Shown in pieces: positions 20,112-29,779 of a DNA stretch of 64,000 nucleotides. Source of the stretch: Pandoraea sp. (GTDB lineage Bacteria > Pseudomonadota > Gammaproteobacteria > Burkholderiales > Burkholderiaceae). The stretch covers positions 1-64,000 of the forward strand of contig NZ_SCSK01000047.1 in the NCBI RefSeq assembly GCF_004297875.1, written 5' to 3'. Both the position numbers and the translations under genes were made by a program. The notes under the pieces were generated by a model. It was given only the letters and a program-made list of their open reading frames with translations. It searched no databases and was not told where the DNA came from. Each line of letters starts with the position of its first letter. Within the stretch, counting starts at the first letter, position 1.

Positions 20112-22256
20112 ATGAGCCTGAGTACCGCCGGTATCGAAGTCAAATCCTCCCATCGCGTAGTGCGCGATGGCGTCGAACTGGTCAGTTCGATGCGGTTTGC
20201 CATCAGCCTGCTCTCGATCCTGGCTGTGGCCAGCATAATCGGCACCGTGCTCAAACAGAGCGATCCGTATCCCAATTACGTCAATCAGTTCGGCCCGTTC
20301 TGGGCGGCCATTTTCCGCACGCTCGACTTCTACACGGTCTACAGCGCCTGGTGGTTCCTGCTGATCCTGGCCTTTCTGTTGATTTCGACCACGCTGTGTC
20401 TGGTGCGCAACACGCCGAAAATGCTCAGCGACATCCGAAGCTGGAAAGACCAGGTGCGCGAAGGCAGTCTCAGAGCGTTCGGCAACAAGGGCGAATTCGG
20501 CAGCACACTGCCACGCCACGAGGCAGTGGCGCGGCTCACCGAATTGGTGGGCCGTTCCCGCTATCGTTGGGTTGCCCGCGACAAAGAGGGCGCCACGCTG
20601 ATTGCCGCCAAAGCGGGCGCCATCAACAAGATCGGTTACATCTTCGCGCATAGCGCCATTGTGATTATTTGCCTCGGGGGGCTGCTCGACAGCAACCTGC
20701 TGATTCGCGCGCAAATGTGGGCGCAAGGCAAATCGCTGCTCCAGGGTAACGCTGTCATCTCGCAGATCTCGGCCCAGCATCGCCTGGGCGCCGGTAACCC
20801 GGCATTCCGTGGTTATGCGTTTGTGCCGGAGGGCAGCGATACTTCGACTGCGATCCTGAATTTCCAGAATGGCTCCCTGGTCCAGGACTTGCCCTTCACG
20901 ATTCATCTCAAGAAGTTCCACGTCGCTTATTACTCGACGGGCATGCCCAAGCTGTTCGCCAGCGATATCGTGGTCATCGATCCGAAAACGGGTAAGCGCA
21001 TCGACGCGACGGTCGAAGTGAATCATCCGTTCAGCTACAAAGGGGTCGAGATCTATCAATCCAGCTTCCAGGATGGCGGCAGCAAGCTCCAACTGACCGG
21101 ATACCCGATGGCTGGCCAGAGCGCGACGCCGTTTTCGCTGGCCGGCGAGGTGGGTGGCCAGGCGTCGTTGTCGCCCGCCGAAGCCGCCAAGACGGCCGGC
21201 GATGATGTGGAATTTACCGATTTTCGTGCCATCAACGTCGAAGACATGAGCGATGCCGGCGGCCAGCAGGACACGCGCGGTGTCGCGCGCAGCAATCTGC
21301 GCCGGGATCTCGAGCGGCAGTTGGGTGCGGGCGTCAAATTGGGTCTCAATAAAGACCTTCGCAATGTCGGCCCATCGGTCCAATACAAGATTCGTGATCG
21401 GGACGGACAGGCACGCGAATACAACAACTACATGCTGCCGGTGGCGCTCGAAGGTGGTGAGCGCGTGTTTCTCTCCGGCATGCGCGATACGCCGGACGGG
21501 CCGTTCCGGTACTTGCGCATTCCTGCCGACGACGACGGTACCGTCAAGCAATGGATGCTCCTGCGCGCCGCGCTGGCCGACCCGGCGGCGCGCGCAGCTG
21601 CCGCACGCCAATTCGCCGCAAGCGCGTTGCAGCAAAACGACTCGCCACAGTTGCAAGACCAGCTCGAACTCAGCGCCAAGCGTGCACTGGATCTGTTCGC
21701 CGGGGCAGAACCGGCCGGCAACGGCAAACCGCCGATCGGCGGTTTTCAGGCCATCGCCGATTTCGTGAGTGCCTCGGTGCCGGCCGATCAGCAGAAAAAG
21801 GCGGCCAATCTGCTGCTGCGCATGCTCGACGGCGCCATCTGGCAACTTTGGCAAGTGGCGCGCCAGCAGACTGGCCAGCCGCCCGCGACCGCCACGCCGG
21901 ACCATGCACGTTTCATCCGCACGGCAATCAACGCGCTGTCCGATAACTTCTACTATGGCGCGCCCGTCTACTTGCAGCTCGACTCGTTCCAGCAGGTTCA
22001 GGCCAGCGTCTTCCAACTGACGCGCTCGCCGGGCAAGACGGTCGTATTTACCGGTAGCTTGCTGCTGGTTCTTGGGATTTTCTCGATGTTCTACATCAGG
22101 GAACGCCGCTTATGGATCTGGGTCAAGGATATGCCGGATGGCGGTAGTAATATTCTTTTTGCGGCCTCGACCACCCGCAAGACGCTGGATTTCGAAAAAG
22201 AATTTGCCCAGTTGCGAGACAGGATTCACAAAATAGTCTCGCCCCCCCCGAGGTGA
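20112..22256 (+). CDS. resB: Cytochrome c biogenesis protein ResB (Ccs1)
   Basis: ResB and CcsB form the System II haem lyase that attaches haem to periplasmic apocytochromes. The 714-residue product has three N-terminal membrane segments (residues about 30-50, 75-95, 165-190), a large periplasmic domain, and a last segment near 640-660, as in the Ccs1 family. Start at ATG 20112 (MSLSTAGIEVKSS); the ATG at 20064 gives an extension with no family support. A GC-rich inverted repeat at 20025-20040 and a TACAAT at 20045-20050 lie between it and the cytochrome gene. Confidence 0.94.
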   Translation: MSLSTAGIEVKSSHRVVRDGVELVSSMRFAISLLSILAVASIIGTVLKQSDPYPNYVNQFGPFWAAIFRTLDFYTVYSAWWFLLILAFLLISTTLCLVRNTPKMLSDIRSWKDQVREGSLRAFGNKGEFGSTLPRHEAVARLTELVGRSRYRWVARDKEGATLIAAKAGAINKIGYIFAHSAIVIICLGGLLDSNLLIRAQMWAQGKSLLQGNAVISQISAQHRLGAGNPAFRGYAFVPEGSDTSTAILNFQNGSLVQDLPFTIHLKKFHVAYYSTGMPKLFASDIVVIDPKTGKRIDATVEVNHPFSYKGVEIYQSSFQDGGSKLQLTGYPMAGQSATPFSLAGEVGGQASLSPAEAAKTAGDDVEFTDFRAINVEDMSDAGGQQDTRGVARSNLRRDLERQLGAGVKLGLNKDLRNVGPSVQYKIRDRDGQAREYNNYMLPVALEGGERVFLSGMRDTPDGPFRYLRIPADDDGTVKQWMLLRAALADPAARAAAARQFAASALQQNDSPQLQDQLELSAKRALDLFAGAEPAGNGKPPIGGFQAIADFVSASVPADQQKKAANLLLRMLDGAIWQLWQVARQQTGQPPATATPDHARFIRTAINALSDNFYYGAPVYLQLDSFQQVQASVFQLTRSPGKTVVFTGSLLLVLGIFSMFYIRERRLWIWVKDMPDGGSNILFAASTTRKTLDFEKEFAQLRDRIHKIVSPPPR

Positions 22257-22261
22257 CAAAC

Positions 22262-23446
22262 ATGGAACTGATACACGTCTACCCTGATGGCCCATGGCTC
22301 AAGCGCCGCTCATGGGTGGATTGGATGTTCGCCGTGGCTTTGGCCGCCGGAGCCGGTTTTGCTCTCGACCGTTACGGTGCGTACATGGGCGGCTACGAAA
22401 AAGGCATTCTGATCGCTGCGGTGCCGGTCTTTGCGGGTCTTGGATGGCACTGGCGGGCGGTACGAGCCCTGATGCTGGGCATTGCCGTGCTGGCGCTCAC
22501 CGCCATCAATCTGTATCACGGGCAATTGGCCCGAGCCGAGGAAGTATTTTTGCTGAAATACTTCCTCTCCAGCCAGTCGGCGATTCTCTGGATGAGCGTG
22601 CTGTTCCTGCTGTCCACGCTGTTTTACTGGGGGGGCTTGCTGGCCCGTTCGCCGTTTGGCGCCAGCGTCGGCTCGAAGCTGTGCTGGTCCGCCGTGCTGC
22701 TCGGCTTTACAGGCATGATGGTACGGTGGTACGAGTCCTATTTGCTGGGCACCGACGTCGGCCACATCCCGATTTCCAATCTCTATGAAGTGTTCGTGCT
22801 GTTTTGCATGATCACTGCCCTGTTCTATCTTTATTACGAGCAGCGCTATGCCACGCGAGCCCTGGGGGCCTTCGTACTGCTGGTGATCAGTGCCGCAGTG
22901 GGTTTCCTGTTGTGGTACAGCATCGCGCGCGACGCCTACGCGATATTGCCGCTCGTACCGGCGTTGCAGAGCTGGTGGATGAAAATTCACGTGCCGGCCA
23001 ACTTCATCGGCTATGGCACCTTCTCGCTGGCGGCGATGGTGGGGAGCGCCTATTTGCTCGTCGATCGCGAGGAAAGGCAGATCAAACTTGCCGGCGGCAA
23101 AGCCGGGAGCGGGTTCTTCGGCTCGCGCCTGCCGTCGCTGGAGTTGCTCGACGACGTGATGTACAAGTCGATCGCGGTCGGCTTTGCCTTTTTTACCATT
23201 GCGACCATCCTTGGATCGCTGTGGGCGGCGCAAGCCTGGGGCGGATACTGGAGTTGGGATCCAAAGGAGACCTGGGCGCTGATCGTCTGGCTCAATTACG
23301 CTGCGTGGCTGCACATGCGCCTGATGAAAGGCTTGCGCGGCGCCGTGGCGGCCTGGTGGGCCCTGATCGGGCTGGTTATCACGACGTTCGCCTTCCTCGG
23401 CGTCAATATGTTCCTGTCGGGGCTTCACAGCTACGGCCACCTATAA
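22262..23446 (+). CDS. ccsB: Cytochrome c biogenesis protein CcsB (CcsA/ResC family)
   Basis: Partner of ResB in System II; it exports and presents haem at the outer face of the membrane. The 394-residue, strongly hydrophobic product contains the haem-handling WWD domain, WGGYWSWDPKETW, near residues 323-335, with conserved histidines in flanking segments. ATG 22262 is preferred to GTG 22253, because GAGGTGA (22250-22256) is then a well-placed ribosome-binding site. It starts 5 bases after the resB stop. Confidence 0.94.
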   Translation: MELIHVYPDGPWLKRRSWVDWMFAVALAAGAGFALDRYGAYMGGYEKGILIAAVPVFAGLGWHWRAVRALMLGIAVLALTAINLYHGQLARAEEVFLLKYFLSSQSAILWMSVLFLLSTLFYWGGLLARSPFGASVGSKLCWSAVLLGFTGMMVRWYESYLLGTDVGHIPISNLYEVFVLFCMITALFYLYYEQRYATRALGAFVLLVISAAVGFLLWYSIARDAYAILPLVPALQSWWMKIHVPANFIGYGTFSLAAMVGSAYLLVDREERQIKLAGGKAGSGFFGSRLPSLELLDDVMYKSIAVGFAFFTIATILGSLWAAQAWGGYWSWDPKETWALIVWLNYAAWLHMRLMKGLRGAVAAWWALIGLVITTFAFLGVNMFLSGLHSYGHL

Positions 23447-23466
23447 GCTCCGCAGCGCTCCGGGGC

Positions 23467-23499
23467 AAAAGCCGCTCGCCACCTGGCAGCGGCTTTTTT
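23467..23499 (+). terminator. Intrinsic terminator after ccsB
   Basis: AAAAGCCGCT (23467-23476), an 11-base loop, AGCGGCTTTT (23488-23497) with T-run continuing to 23499. It starts 20 bases after the ccsB stop and ends the cytochrome operon. Confidence 0.88.
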
Positions 23500-23572
23500 G
23501 TTATCTTATGAGCGAGATATTGCAAGGAGCGACGGATGCGGATCGACTGTCGCACAAACGGAGATATTCGCC

Positions 23573-24562
23573 ATGAAACCCGACGCATCGACGAGAGCCG
23601 CCTTGTATGGCAACGATATTCCAGCGAGCGAGATTACGCCGCGCGAGGTCTTCGAGGCTCGCCGGAATTTCCTGCGATTATCGATGCTGAGCGCGACCGG
23701 TGCCGCCCTGGCAGCCGGGCACGCACGACTTGCCGGCGCATCGACCAATGGCGCCGGCGGGCCGTCGTTGCATGCGGCGCCCAACCGCGCCTACGTCGTG
23801 CCCGACAAGCTGACGCCACTCAAGGATGTCACTGGCTACAATAACTTTTATGAGTTCGGCACGAGCAAGAGCGATCCGGCCGAGTACGCGGGATCGCTGA
23901 AAACCCGGCCGTGGCAGATCATCGTCGACGGAGAGATCAAGCGTCCCAAGACATTTGACATCGACACCCTGATGAAACTGATGCCGCTCGAAGAGCGGGT
24001 GTATCGGCACCGTTGCGTCGAGGCCTGGTCGATGGTGATCCCCTGGATCGGCTACTCGCTGGCCGGTTTGATCAGGCAGGTCGAGCCGACCGGAAACGCC
24101 AAATTCGTGCAGTTCACGACCTTGGCCGATCCCAAAGAGATGCGCGGATTGTCCTACCCTGTGTTGGCTTGGCCGTACGTCGAGGGCTTGCGCATGGACG
24201 AGGCCATGCATCCGCTCACATTGCTGACTTTCGGCTTGTACGGCGAGGTGCTGCCCAATCAGAACGGTGCGCCGGTGCGCGTCGTGGTGCCATGGAAATA
24301 TGGCTTCAAGAGTGCCAAGTCGTTGGTCAAGATCAGCTTTGTCGAAAAAATGCCGCTGACGAGCTGGAACCGCGCGGCGCCTGACGAATACGGGTTCTAC
24401 GCCAACGTCAACCCGCACGTCGACCACCCCCGCTGGAGCCAGGCCACCGAGCGACGGATCGGCGATGGTTTCTTTGCGCCCAAGCGCAAGACGCTCATGT
24501 TCAACGGGTACGAACAAGTCGCATCGTTGTACGCGGGTATGGACTTGCGCACCTATTTTTAG
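23573..24562 (+). CDS. msrP: Protein-methionine-sulfoxide reductase catalytic subunit MsrP (YedY)
   Basis: MsrP is a periplasmic molybdopterin enzyme that repairs oxidised methionines, using electrons from MsrQ. The 329-residue product has a twin-arginine signal (RRNFLRLSM, Arg30-Arg31) and the molybdenum-ligating cysteine in YRHRCVEAW (Cys148), followed by [16 protein letters not shown]. Start at ATG 23573, after GGAGATATTCGCC. The msrQ start follows 10 bases after the stop, so the pair is one operon, opened by its own transcript after the ccsB terminator. Confidence 0.96.
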   Translation: MKPDASTRAALYGNDIPASEITPREVFEARRNFLRLSMLSATGAALAAGHARLAGASTNGAGGPSLHAAPNRAYVVPDKLTPLKDVTGYNNFYEFGTSKSDPAEYAGSLKTRPWQIIVDGEIKRPKTFDIDTLMKLMPLEERVYRHRCVEAWSMVIPWIGYSLAGLIRQVEPTGNAKFVQFTTLADPKEMRGLSYPVLAWPYVEGLRMDEAMHPLTLLTFGLYGEVLPNQNGAPVRVVVPWKYGFKSAKSLVKISFVEKMPLTSWNRAAPDEYGFYANVNPHVDHPRWSQATERRIGDGFFAPKRKTLMFNGYEQVASLYAGMDLRTYF

Positions 24563-24572
24563 GTGGGGAATG

Positions 24573-25277
24573 ATGCCAACAGTCTGCGTGCGGCGCCGTA
24601 ACTCCGTGGCGCGTCCTGCCGGCACGGGGCGTTTGCGCGGTAGCGCAGCTGCGCTACCGCGCTACCTCAAATGGCTCAAAGCGCTGGTCTTTTTGACGGC
24701 GCTCATACCGCTGGGACGCCTGGCCGTGCTGGGCATGCTCGACCGGCTCAGCGCCAATCCGATCGAGTTCATCACGCGCTCCACAGGATTATGGACGCTG
24801 GTATTCCTCTGCATCACTTTGGCGGTAACGCCCGTGCGGCGTCTGAGTGGCTGGAGCGATGTGGCCAGAATGCGGCGCATGCTGGGCCTATTCGCTTTCT
24901 TTTACGGCACGCTGCACTTTCTCACCTACGTGTGGTTCGATCAGTGGTTCGACGTGGGGGCAATGGTGCATGACATCATCAGGCGACCCTTCATTACGGT
25001 TGGCTTTGCTGCCTTCGTTTTGATGATCCCGCTCGCGGCGACCTCCCCCCTTGCGATGATGCGGCGGTTGGGGCGGCGCTGGCAAACGCTGCATCGGATG
25101 ATCTATCCGATCGCCGTGCTGGCGGTGCTGCACTTCTGGTGGATGCGGGCTGGCAAACACAATTTCGAGGCGCCGGCAATTTACGGCGGCATCATTGTCA
25201 TGTTGCTCAGCCTGCGTTTGTGGTGGCGTCTGATGCGTGCCCGGCAAGCCGTCAACCGGCGAGAAGATGGTTTCTGA
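24573..25277 (+). CDS. msrQ: Haem-binding membrane subunit MsrQ (YedZ)
   Basis: MsrQ is the inner-membrane b-type cytochrome that passes quinol or flavin electrons to MsrP. The 234-residue product has about six membrane segments with the ferric-reductase-like pattern; candidate haem ligands are the histidines in GTLHFLTY, RWQTLHRMIYP and AVLHFWW. Two adjacent ATGs (24570, 24573) are possible. The N-terminal 35 residues before LPRYLKWLKALVFL are Arg-rich and lack family support; within them the DNA is a 28-bp perfect palindrome (24635-24662). Confidence 0.92.
   Translation: MPTVCVRRRNSVARPAGTGRLRGSAAALPRYLKWLKALVFLTALIPLGRLAVLGMLDRLSANPIEFITRSTGLWTLVFLCITLAVTPVRRLSGWSDVARMRRMLGLFAFFYGTLHFLTYVWFDQWFDVGAMVHDIIRRPFITVGFAAFVLMIPLAATSPLAMMRRLGRRWQTLHRMIYPIAVLAVLHFWWMRAGKHNFEAPAIYGGIIVMLLSLRLWWRLMRARQAVNRREDGF
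24635..24662. repeat. 28-bp perfect palindrome in the 5' part of msrQ
   Basis: The 14 bases GCGCGGTAGCGCAG (24635-24648) are followed at once by their exact reverse complement (24649-24662); the next bases repeat GCGCTACC. It starts 62 bases after the msrQ ATG, in codons for a poorly conserved tail. As RNA it would form a hairpin near the start region. Confidence 0.85.
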
Positions 25278-25295
25278 CGGTTTGGCGGCGGCGAG

Positions 25296-26567
25296 TCAAG
25301 CGTCCTTGGGCAGCACGCTCTCGCCAGCAAACAGCGATTCGATCGTTTCGCGAGCCCGCACCAGATACGCATTGGCGCCGTCCACCATCACTTCGGCCGC
25401 GCGCGGGCGGGTATTGTAGTTCGAGCTCATTGCGAAGCCATAAGCGCCCGCCGAGCGGATCGCGAGCAGATCACCCTGGGCTACGCGCAGAACACGGTCG
25501 CGCCCAAGCCAATCGCCGCTTTCACACACCGGACCGACGATGTCGCAGTTGAGCGCCGGCGCGCTGCTGTCCTGCTTGACCGGCACGATATCGTGGTAAG
25601 CCTCATACATGGCCGGCCGCGCCAAGTCATTCATCGCCGCGTCCACGATGGCAAAGTTCTTCGCTTCGCCCGGCTTGACGTATTCGACCCGCGTTACAAG
25701 CACGCCGGCATTACCGACCAGCGAGCGACCCGGTTCGAACAGGACCGTGCGGTGCGCGTGACCGCGCTTCGCCACATGGTCGAGCAGCGCAGTCGCAAAG
25801 GTGCCGATCGCGGGCGGCGCCTCGTCCGCATAGCGGATTCCCAAGCCGCCACCGACGTCGAGGTGGTGGATGGAAATACCTTCGCGCTCGAGCTGCTCGA
25901 CCAGTTCCAGCACCTTGTCCAGTGCGTCCAGATAGGGAGCGATCTCGGTAATCTGCGAGCCGATATGGCAGTCGATGCCGACGACCTCCAGATGCGGCAA
26001 GGCCGCGGCGTCGCGATAGGTGCTCAGCGCCTCATCGAACGCCACACCGAATTTGTTGCTGCGCAGCCCCGTTGAAATATACGGGTGGGTCTTGGCATCC
26101 ACGTCAGGGTTCACGCGAATCGACACGCGCGCCCGTTGGCCGACTTGCCCGGCTACCTCGTTGAGCCGAATGAGCTCGGGCCGCGACTCGACATTGAAGC
26201 ACATCACGTCCTGGGCCAGCGCAAAGCGCATTTCGTCCTCGCTCTTGCCCACGCCCGAGAAAACCACGCGGCGCGGGTCGCCGCCCGCAGCGATGACGCG
26301 TTGCAGCTCGCCGGCCGAGACGATGTCGAAACCGGCTCCAAGCTTGGCGAACACGTTGAGCACCGCAAGATTTGAATTGGCCTTGGCGGCATAATGCACG
26401 GCAGCATTGCGGCCGACGCAGGCGCGCGCATAGGCCTCGAACGCTGCTTGCAGGGCGGCGCGGGAATAGACATAAAGCGGTGTGCCGAAACGCTCGGCCA
26501 GCTCCGACAGCGAAACGTCCTCCGCGAAAAGCGTTTGGTCGCGGTAAGCGAAAAAGGAAGCGGTCAT
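25296..26567 (-). CDS. lysA: Diaminopimelate decarboxylase
   Basis: LysA removes CO2 from meso-diaminopimelate to give L-lysine. The 423-residue PLP enzyme has the cofactor lysine in HYAAKANSN (Lys62), the glycine-rich phosphate loop in DVGGGLGIRY, and the substrate-binding cysteine in GPVCESGDWLG. It ends 18 bases from the convergent msrQ. It lies 6 bases downstream of the small lipoprotein gene, a pairing (lptM-lysA) that is standard in proteobacteria. Confidence 0.96.
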   Translation of the reverse strand: MTASFFAYRDQTLFAEDVSLSELAERFGTPLYVYSRAALQAAFEAYARACVGRNAAVHYAAKANSNLAVLNVFAKLGAGFDIVSAGELQRVIAAGGDPRRVVFSGVGKSEDEMRFALAQDVMCFNVESRPELIRLNEVAGQVGQRARVSIRVNPDVDAKTHPYISTGLRSNKFGVAFDEALSTYRDAAALPHLEVVGIDCHIGSQITEIAPYLDALDKVLELVEQLEREGISIHHLDVGGGLGIRYADEAPPAIGTFATALLDHVAKRGHAHRTVLFEPGRSLVGNAGVLVTRVEYVKPGEAKNFAIVDAAMNDLARPAMYEAYHDIVPVKQDSSAPALNCDIVGPVCESGDWLGRDRVLRVAQGDLLAIRSAGAYGFAMSSNYNTRPRAAEVMVDGANAYLVRARETIESLFAGESVLPKDA

Positions 26568-26573
26568 GATGTT

Positions 26574-26789
26574 TTACTTGGATTGCGCCGAACTCGCCGG
26601 CACGGGTGGAATCATCGATGGCGGCGCGCTGGCCGGCGGCATCGTGTCGGGCTGGATTGGGGTGGCTGGCGGCACGGGTACCGGCGGCACGCTGGGCAAG
26701 TAAAGCGGCCCCGTTTGGCCGCAACCGGCAAGGCCGCCAACGAGGACGATCGGCGCTACAATCGCGCAGATTCGGGTAAGCGCTGTCAT
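26574..26789 (-). CDS. lptM: Small lipoprotein, LptM (YifL) family
   Basis: A 71-residue lipoprotein. The signal peptide ends in lipobox LAGC (Cys23), followed by GQTGPLYLP, which is the conserved LptM sequence; the rest is Pro-rich and variable. In E. coli LptM binds the LptDE complex and promotes correct disulfide formation in LptD. The link here rests on the short motif and on its invariant position just before lysA. Divergent from cyaY across 61 bases. Confidence 0.85.
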   Translation of the reverse strand: MTALTRICAIVAPIVLVGGLAGCGQTGPLYLPSVPPVPVPPATPIQPDTMPPASAPPSMIPPVPASSAQSK

Positions 26790-26850
26790 GGTGTGGAACC
26801 GCGCCAGGCGGTATCAATGAGGGATGTCGATGTCAACCTTGGAGTTTAGC

Positions 26851-27174
26851 ATGACGGAAAGTGAATTCCTGGCCGTGGCCGAACGCGTGCTGGACCAGCT
26901 CGAAGCGGCTGCGGAGCGGTCCGACGCCGATATCGAATGCGAACGCAGCGGCAATGTGCTTGCGCTCGAATTCGAGGATCGCAGCAAAATCATTGTGAAT
27001 CTGCAAACACCGATGCAGGAGATCTGGGTCGCTGCGCGCTCCGGCGGGTACCACTTCAGGCTCGTTGGCCAGGCGTGGCGTGACACCCGCGACGACACCG
27101 AGCTGTTTGCCGCGCTATCGCGTTATGCGACGCAACAGGCTGGCGAGGCCGTGAGCTTTTCTCCGTCGGCGTGA
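26851..27174 (+). CDS. cyaY: Iron-sulfur cluster assembly protein CyaY (frataxin)
   Basis: CyaY is the bacterial frataxin, an iron-binding regulator of IscS-driven Fe-S assembly. The 107-residue product has the acidic first helix (TESEFLAVAERVLDQLEAAA) and the sheet motif QEIWVAARSGGYHF, and ends TQQAGEAVSFSPSA. ATG 26851 follows GGAG by 6 bases; an earlier ATG at 26824 has no ribosome-binding site and gives a non-homologous leader. Its gene stands alone, convergent with mrcA. Confidence 0.95.
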   Translation: MTESEFLAVAERVLDQLEAAAERSDADIECERSGNVLALEFEDRSKIIVNLQTPMQEIWVAARSGGYHFRLVGQAWRDTRDDTELFAALSRYATQQAGEAVSFSPSA

Positions 27175-27178
27175 ATCG

Positions 27179-27210
27179 GCATGGCGCCATGCTGCGCGCT
27201 CTGGCGCGCA
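27179..27210. terminator. Two adjacent hairpins between convergent cyaY and mrcA
   Basis: GCATGGC|GCCATGC (27179-27192) is a perfect 14-base palindrome; it is followed directly by TGCGCGC-TCTG-GCGCGCA (27193-27210). Placed in the 47-base gap between converging stops, they may serve both strands, but neither has a U-tract. Confidence 0.4.
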
Positions 27211-27221
27211 AACGCCCCGAC

Positions 27222-29606
27222 TCACGGATTTTTGAATAGGTCGATGATGCGCTGGCGCTCCTGTGTTTCCGATGGCGCCGTGGCTGGCTCGTCGCGGCCA
27301 TCCCCGTTATTCATTCCTACCGCGGTAACGGTTTTTCCCGGTGGATATTCATCCAGGTAGTAATCGCCGTTGGCCATGATGACGTCAGCCGGCATGGGCT
27401 GTGTCTGCTCCGGTATGCCCCGCAAGGCCTTCGCCATATAATCGACCCAGATCGGTAACGCCAACCCGCCACCCGTTTCACGGTCGCCGAGATTGCGCGG
27501 CTGATCAAAGCCGATCCACGCAATACCGACCAGATGCGCCTGATAGCCGGCAAACCATGCGTCGTGCGAGTCGTTCGTGGTGCCGGTCTTCCCGGCCAGG
27601 TCGTCGCGCTTGAGGACATTGGTCTTTGCCGCGGTGCCGCGCGTCGCTACGTCATGCAGCATGCTGTTCATGATGAAAGCGTTGCCGGCCGAGATCACGC
27701 GATGTGACTGTTCGCCAGCCTGCACCGGCTGTTCCGCCATCAGCAGGTGCCCACGCGAATCGGTGATGCGGGCCACGATAAATGGATTGATTCGAAAACC
27801 GCCATTCGCGAATACCGCGTAAGCCGTGGCCATTTGCAGTGGCGTGACGGCACCCGCGCCCAGTGCCATGGGGAGATAGGCAGGGTGTTTGTCGGCGTCG
27901 AAGCCGAAGCGCGTGATGAACTGTTGCGCATAGGTCGGCGTAATGCTCTGCAAAATCCGGATCGATACCAGATTGCGCGATTTCATGAGCGCGGTTCGCA
28001 TCGTCATCGGACCATGGAAACCTCCGCCATAATTCCTGGGCTCCCATGGCTGGCCGCCCGTTTGTGCCGCGCTGAAATAAAGCGGCGCATCATTGATGAT
28101 GGTGGTCGGCGCAAAGCCTTTTTCCAGCGCTGCCGAATAGATGAAGGGCTTGAAGCTGGAGCCGGGCTGTCGCCAGGCTTGCGTGACGTGGTTGAATTTA
28201 TTGCGATTGAAATCGAAACCGCCGACCAGCGAGCGGATGGCGCCGTTGCGCGGATCAAGCGAGACAAATGCGGCCTCGATTTCGGGCATTTGCGTGATCC
28301 GCCAATCTTGCCTGGCGTCTTGCATCACACGAATCACCGAGCCCGGGCGAATGCGTTGCTTGGGCTGCGCGCTCGGACTCAGACCCGGCGCGGCAAAGCG
28401 CAGGCCGGCTCCGGTGATCGTGATGTCGTCGCCGCTGAGCAATGCGGCCGTCACTTTTTGCGGTGTGGCGGACAGAACCACGGCAGCGATGAGCCTACCA
28501 CTGTCAGGGTGCTCCGCCAGCGTATCGTCGATCAATTGCTGCCGTGCGTCGGCGTCGCCCGGCAGATCGATATTCGCCTCCGGCCCACGATACCCATGGC
28601 GGCGCTCGTAATCCATTACCCCCGCGCGCACCGCGTTGTAAGCCGCTTCTTGATCGGCCGAGGTAATCGTCGTGTAGACGTTGAAACCGCGTGTATAAAT
28701 CTCGTCTTTATACTGCGCATACAACAACCGGCGTACCATCTCGGCGACATACCCGGCGTGCACGCTGAACTCGTTGCCAATGCCGCGCACCTTGATCGGC
28801 TCGGCGATCGCGTCGTCATACTGCGCCTGCGTAATGTAGTGCAGGTTGAGCATGCGCTTGAGGATGTATTCCTGGCGTATCTTGGCGCGCTTGAAATTGA
28901 CGATCGGATTGTACGCCGAGGGCGCTTTGGGCAGGCCCGCGAGCATTGCGGCTTCGGCAAGCGTGATGTCCTTGAGATCCTTGCCAAAATACACACGAGC
29001 CGCGCTCGCGAAGCCGTAGGCGCGCTCGCCAAGATAAATCTGATTCATGTACAACTCGAGAATCTGATCCTTGGTCAAGCGAGATTCGATTTTGTAGGCG
29101 AGCAGCGCCTCGTAAATTTTTCGCGTGTAGGTTTTTTGACTCGATAGGAAAAAATTCCGCGCCACCTGCATCGTGATCGTGCTTGCGCCCTGGGAGGAGC
29201 CGCCTCTGATCAGATTGGCGACGCCGGCGCGCAAAATCCCAATGTAATCGACACCTCCATGCTGGTAAAAGCGATCGTCCTCGATCGCCAGCACGGCTTG
29301 CTTCATCACGGCAGGAATGTCTTGCAGATGGACCAGATTGCGGCGCTCCTCGCCGAACTCGCCGATCAACACATCGTCGGCGGTGTAGATGCGCAGCGGG
29401 ATCTTGGGACGGTAGTCGACGACGCTGTCGAGCGACGGCAGATGCGGCGTCATGACTACCAGCGCATAGGCCGCCAGCAGCGCCCCGACCAGCGCCAGGG
29501 CGACGATCAGACCGCCAAACCAGAGCGCGATGGAAACCGGCAGCGAGCGTGTTTTGCGGGAGAGGCGATTGGCGTGTCGCTTGCCTGGAGGGGTGTGGTT
29601 GACCAT
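27222..29606 (-). CDS. mrcA: Penicillin-binding protein 1A (bifunctional transglycosylase/transpeptidase)
   Basis: PBP1a polymerises and cross-links peptidoglycan at the outer face of the inner membrane. The 794-residue product has one N-terminal anchor (about residues 25-52), the transglycosylase domain with EDDRFYQHGG (Glu109), and the transpeptidase domain with SSFK (Ser483, Lys486), SRN (543-545) and KTGT (673-676). An OB-like insertion lies between them, as in the PBP1a class. It is divergent from pilM, the arrangement also found in Pseudomonas and (with hof genes) in E. coli. Confidence 0.97.
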   Translation of the reverse strand: MVNHTPPGKRHANRLSRKTRSLPVSIALWFGGLIVALALVGALLAAYALVVMTPHLPSLDSVVDYRPKIPLRIYTADDVLIGEFGEERRNLVHLQDIPAVMKQAVLAIEDDRFYQHGGVDYIGILRAGVANLIRGGSSQGASTITMQVARNFFLSSQKTYTRKIYEALLAYKIESRLTKDQILELYMNQIYLGERAYGFASAARVYFGKDLKDITLAEAAMLAGLPKAPSAYNPIVNFKRAKIRQEYILKRMLNLHYITQAQYDDAIAEPIKVRGIGNEFSVHAGYVAEMVRRLLYAQYKDEIYTRGFNVYTTITSADQEAAYNAVRAGVMDYERRHGYRGPEANIDLPGDADARQQLIDDTLAEHPDSGRLIAAVVLSATPQKVTAALLSGDDITITGAGLRFAAPGLSPSAQPKQRIRPGSVIRVMQDARQDWRITQMPEIEAAFVSLDPRNGAIRSLVGGFDFNRNKFNHVTQAWRQPGSSFKPFIYSAALEKGFAPTTIINDAPLYFSAAQTGGQPWEPRNYGGGFHGPMTMRTALMKSRNLVSIRILQSITPTYAQQFITRFGFDADKHPAYLPMALGAGAVTPLQMATAYAVFANGGFRINPFIVARITDSRGHLLMAEQPVQAGEQSHRVISAGNAFIMNSMLHDVATRGTAAKTNVLKRDDLAGKTGTTNDSHDAWFAGYQAHLVGIAWIGFDQPRNLGDRETGGGLALPIWVDYMAKALRGIPEQTQPMPADVIMANGDYYLDEYPPGKTVTAVGMNNGDGRDEPATAPSETQERQRIIDLFKNP

Positions 29607-29779
29607 ATGAAAAGCGAACTAAGCAGTGCTGAGATTATAGCCCCCATCATCTGCGCTCTTGTCCGATGGGCGGGGGTTTCAGAGTGGGACTATTCTCCTG
29701 CATATGTCATTTGCTTAGGATTCACCGAATCATCGACAAGCTTTTCGATGGCGACTCACGCTGCCCGGAGTTAACTGCC

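Noticed and set aside
19989..22016. 675-codon minus-strand frame opposite resB
   Set aside because: Overlaps the membrane protein ResB throughout, no ribosome-binding site and no family resemblance.
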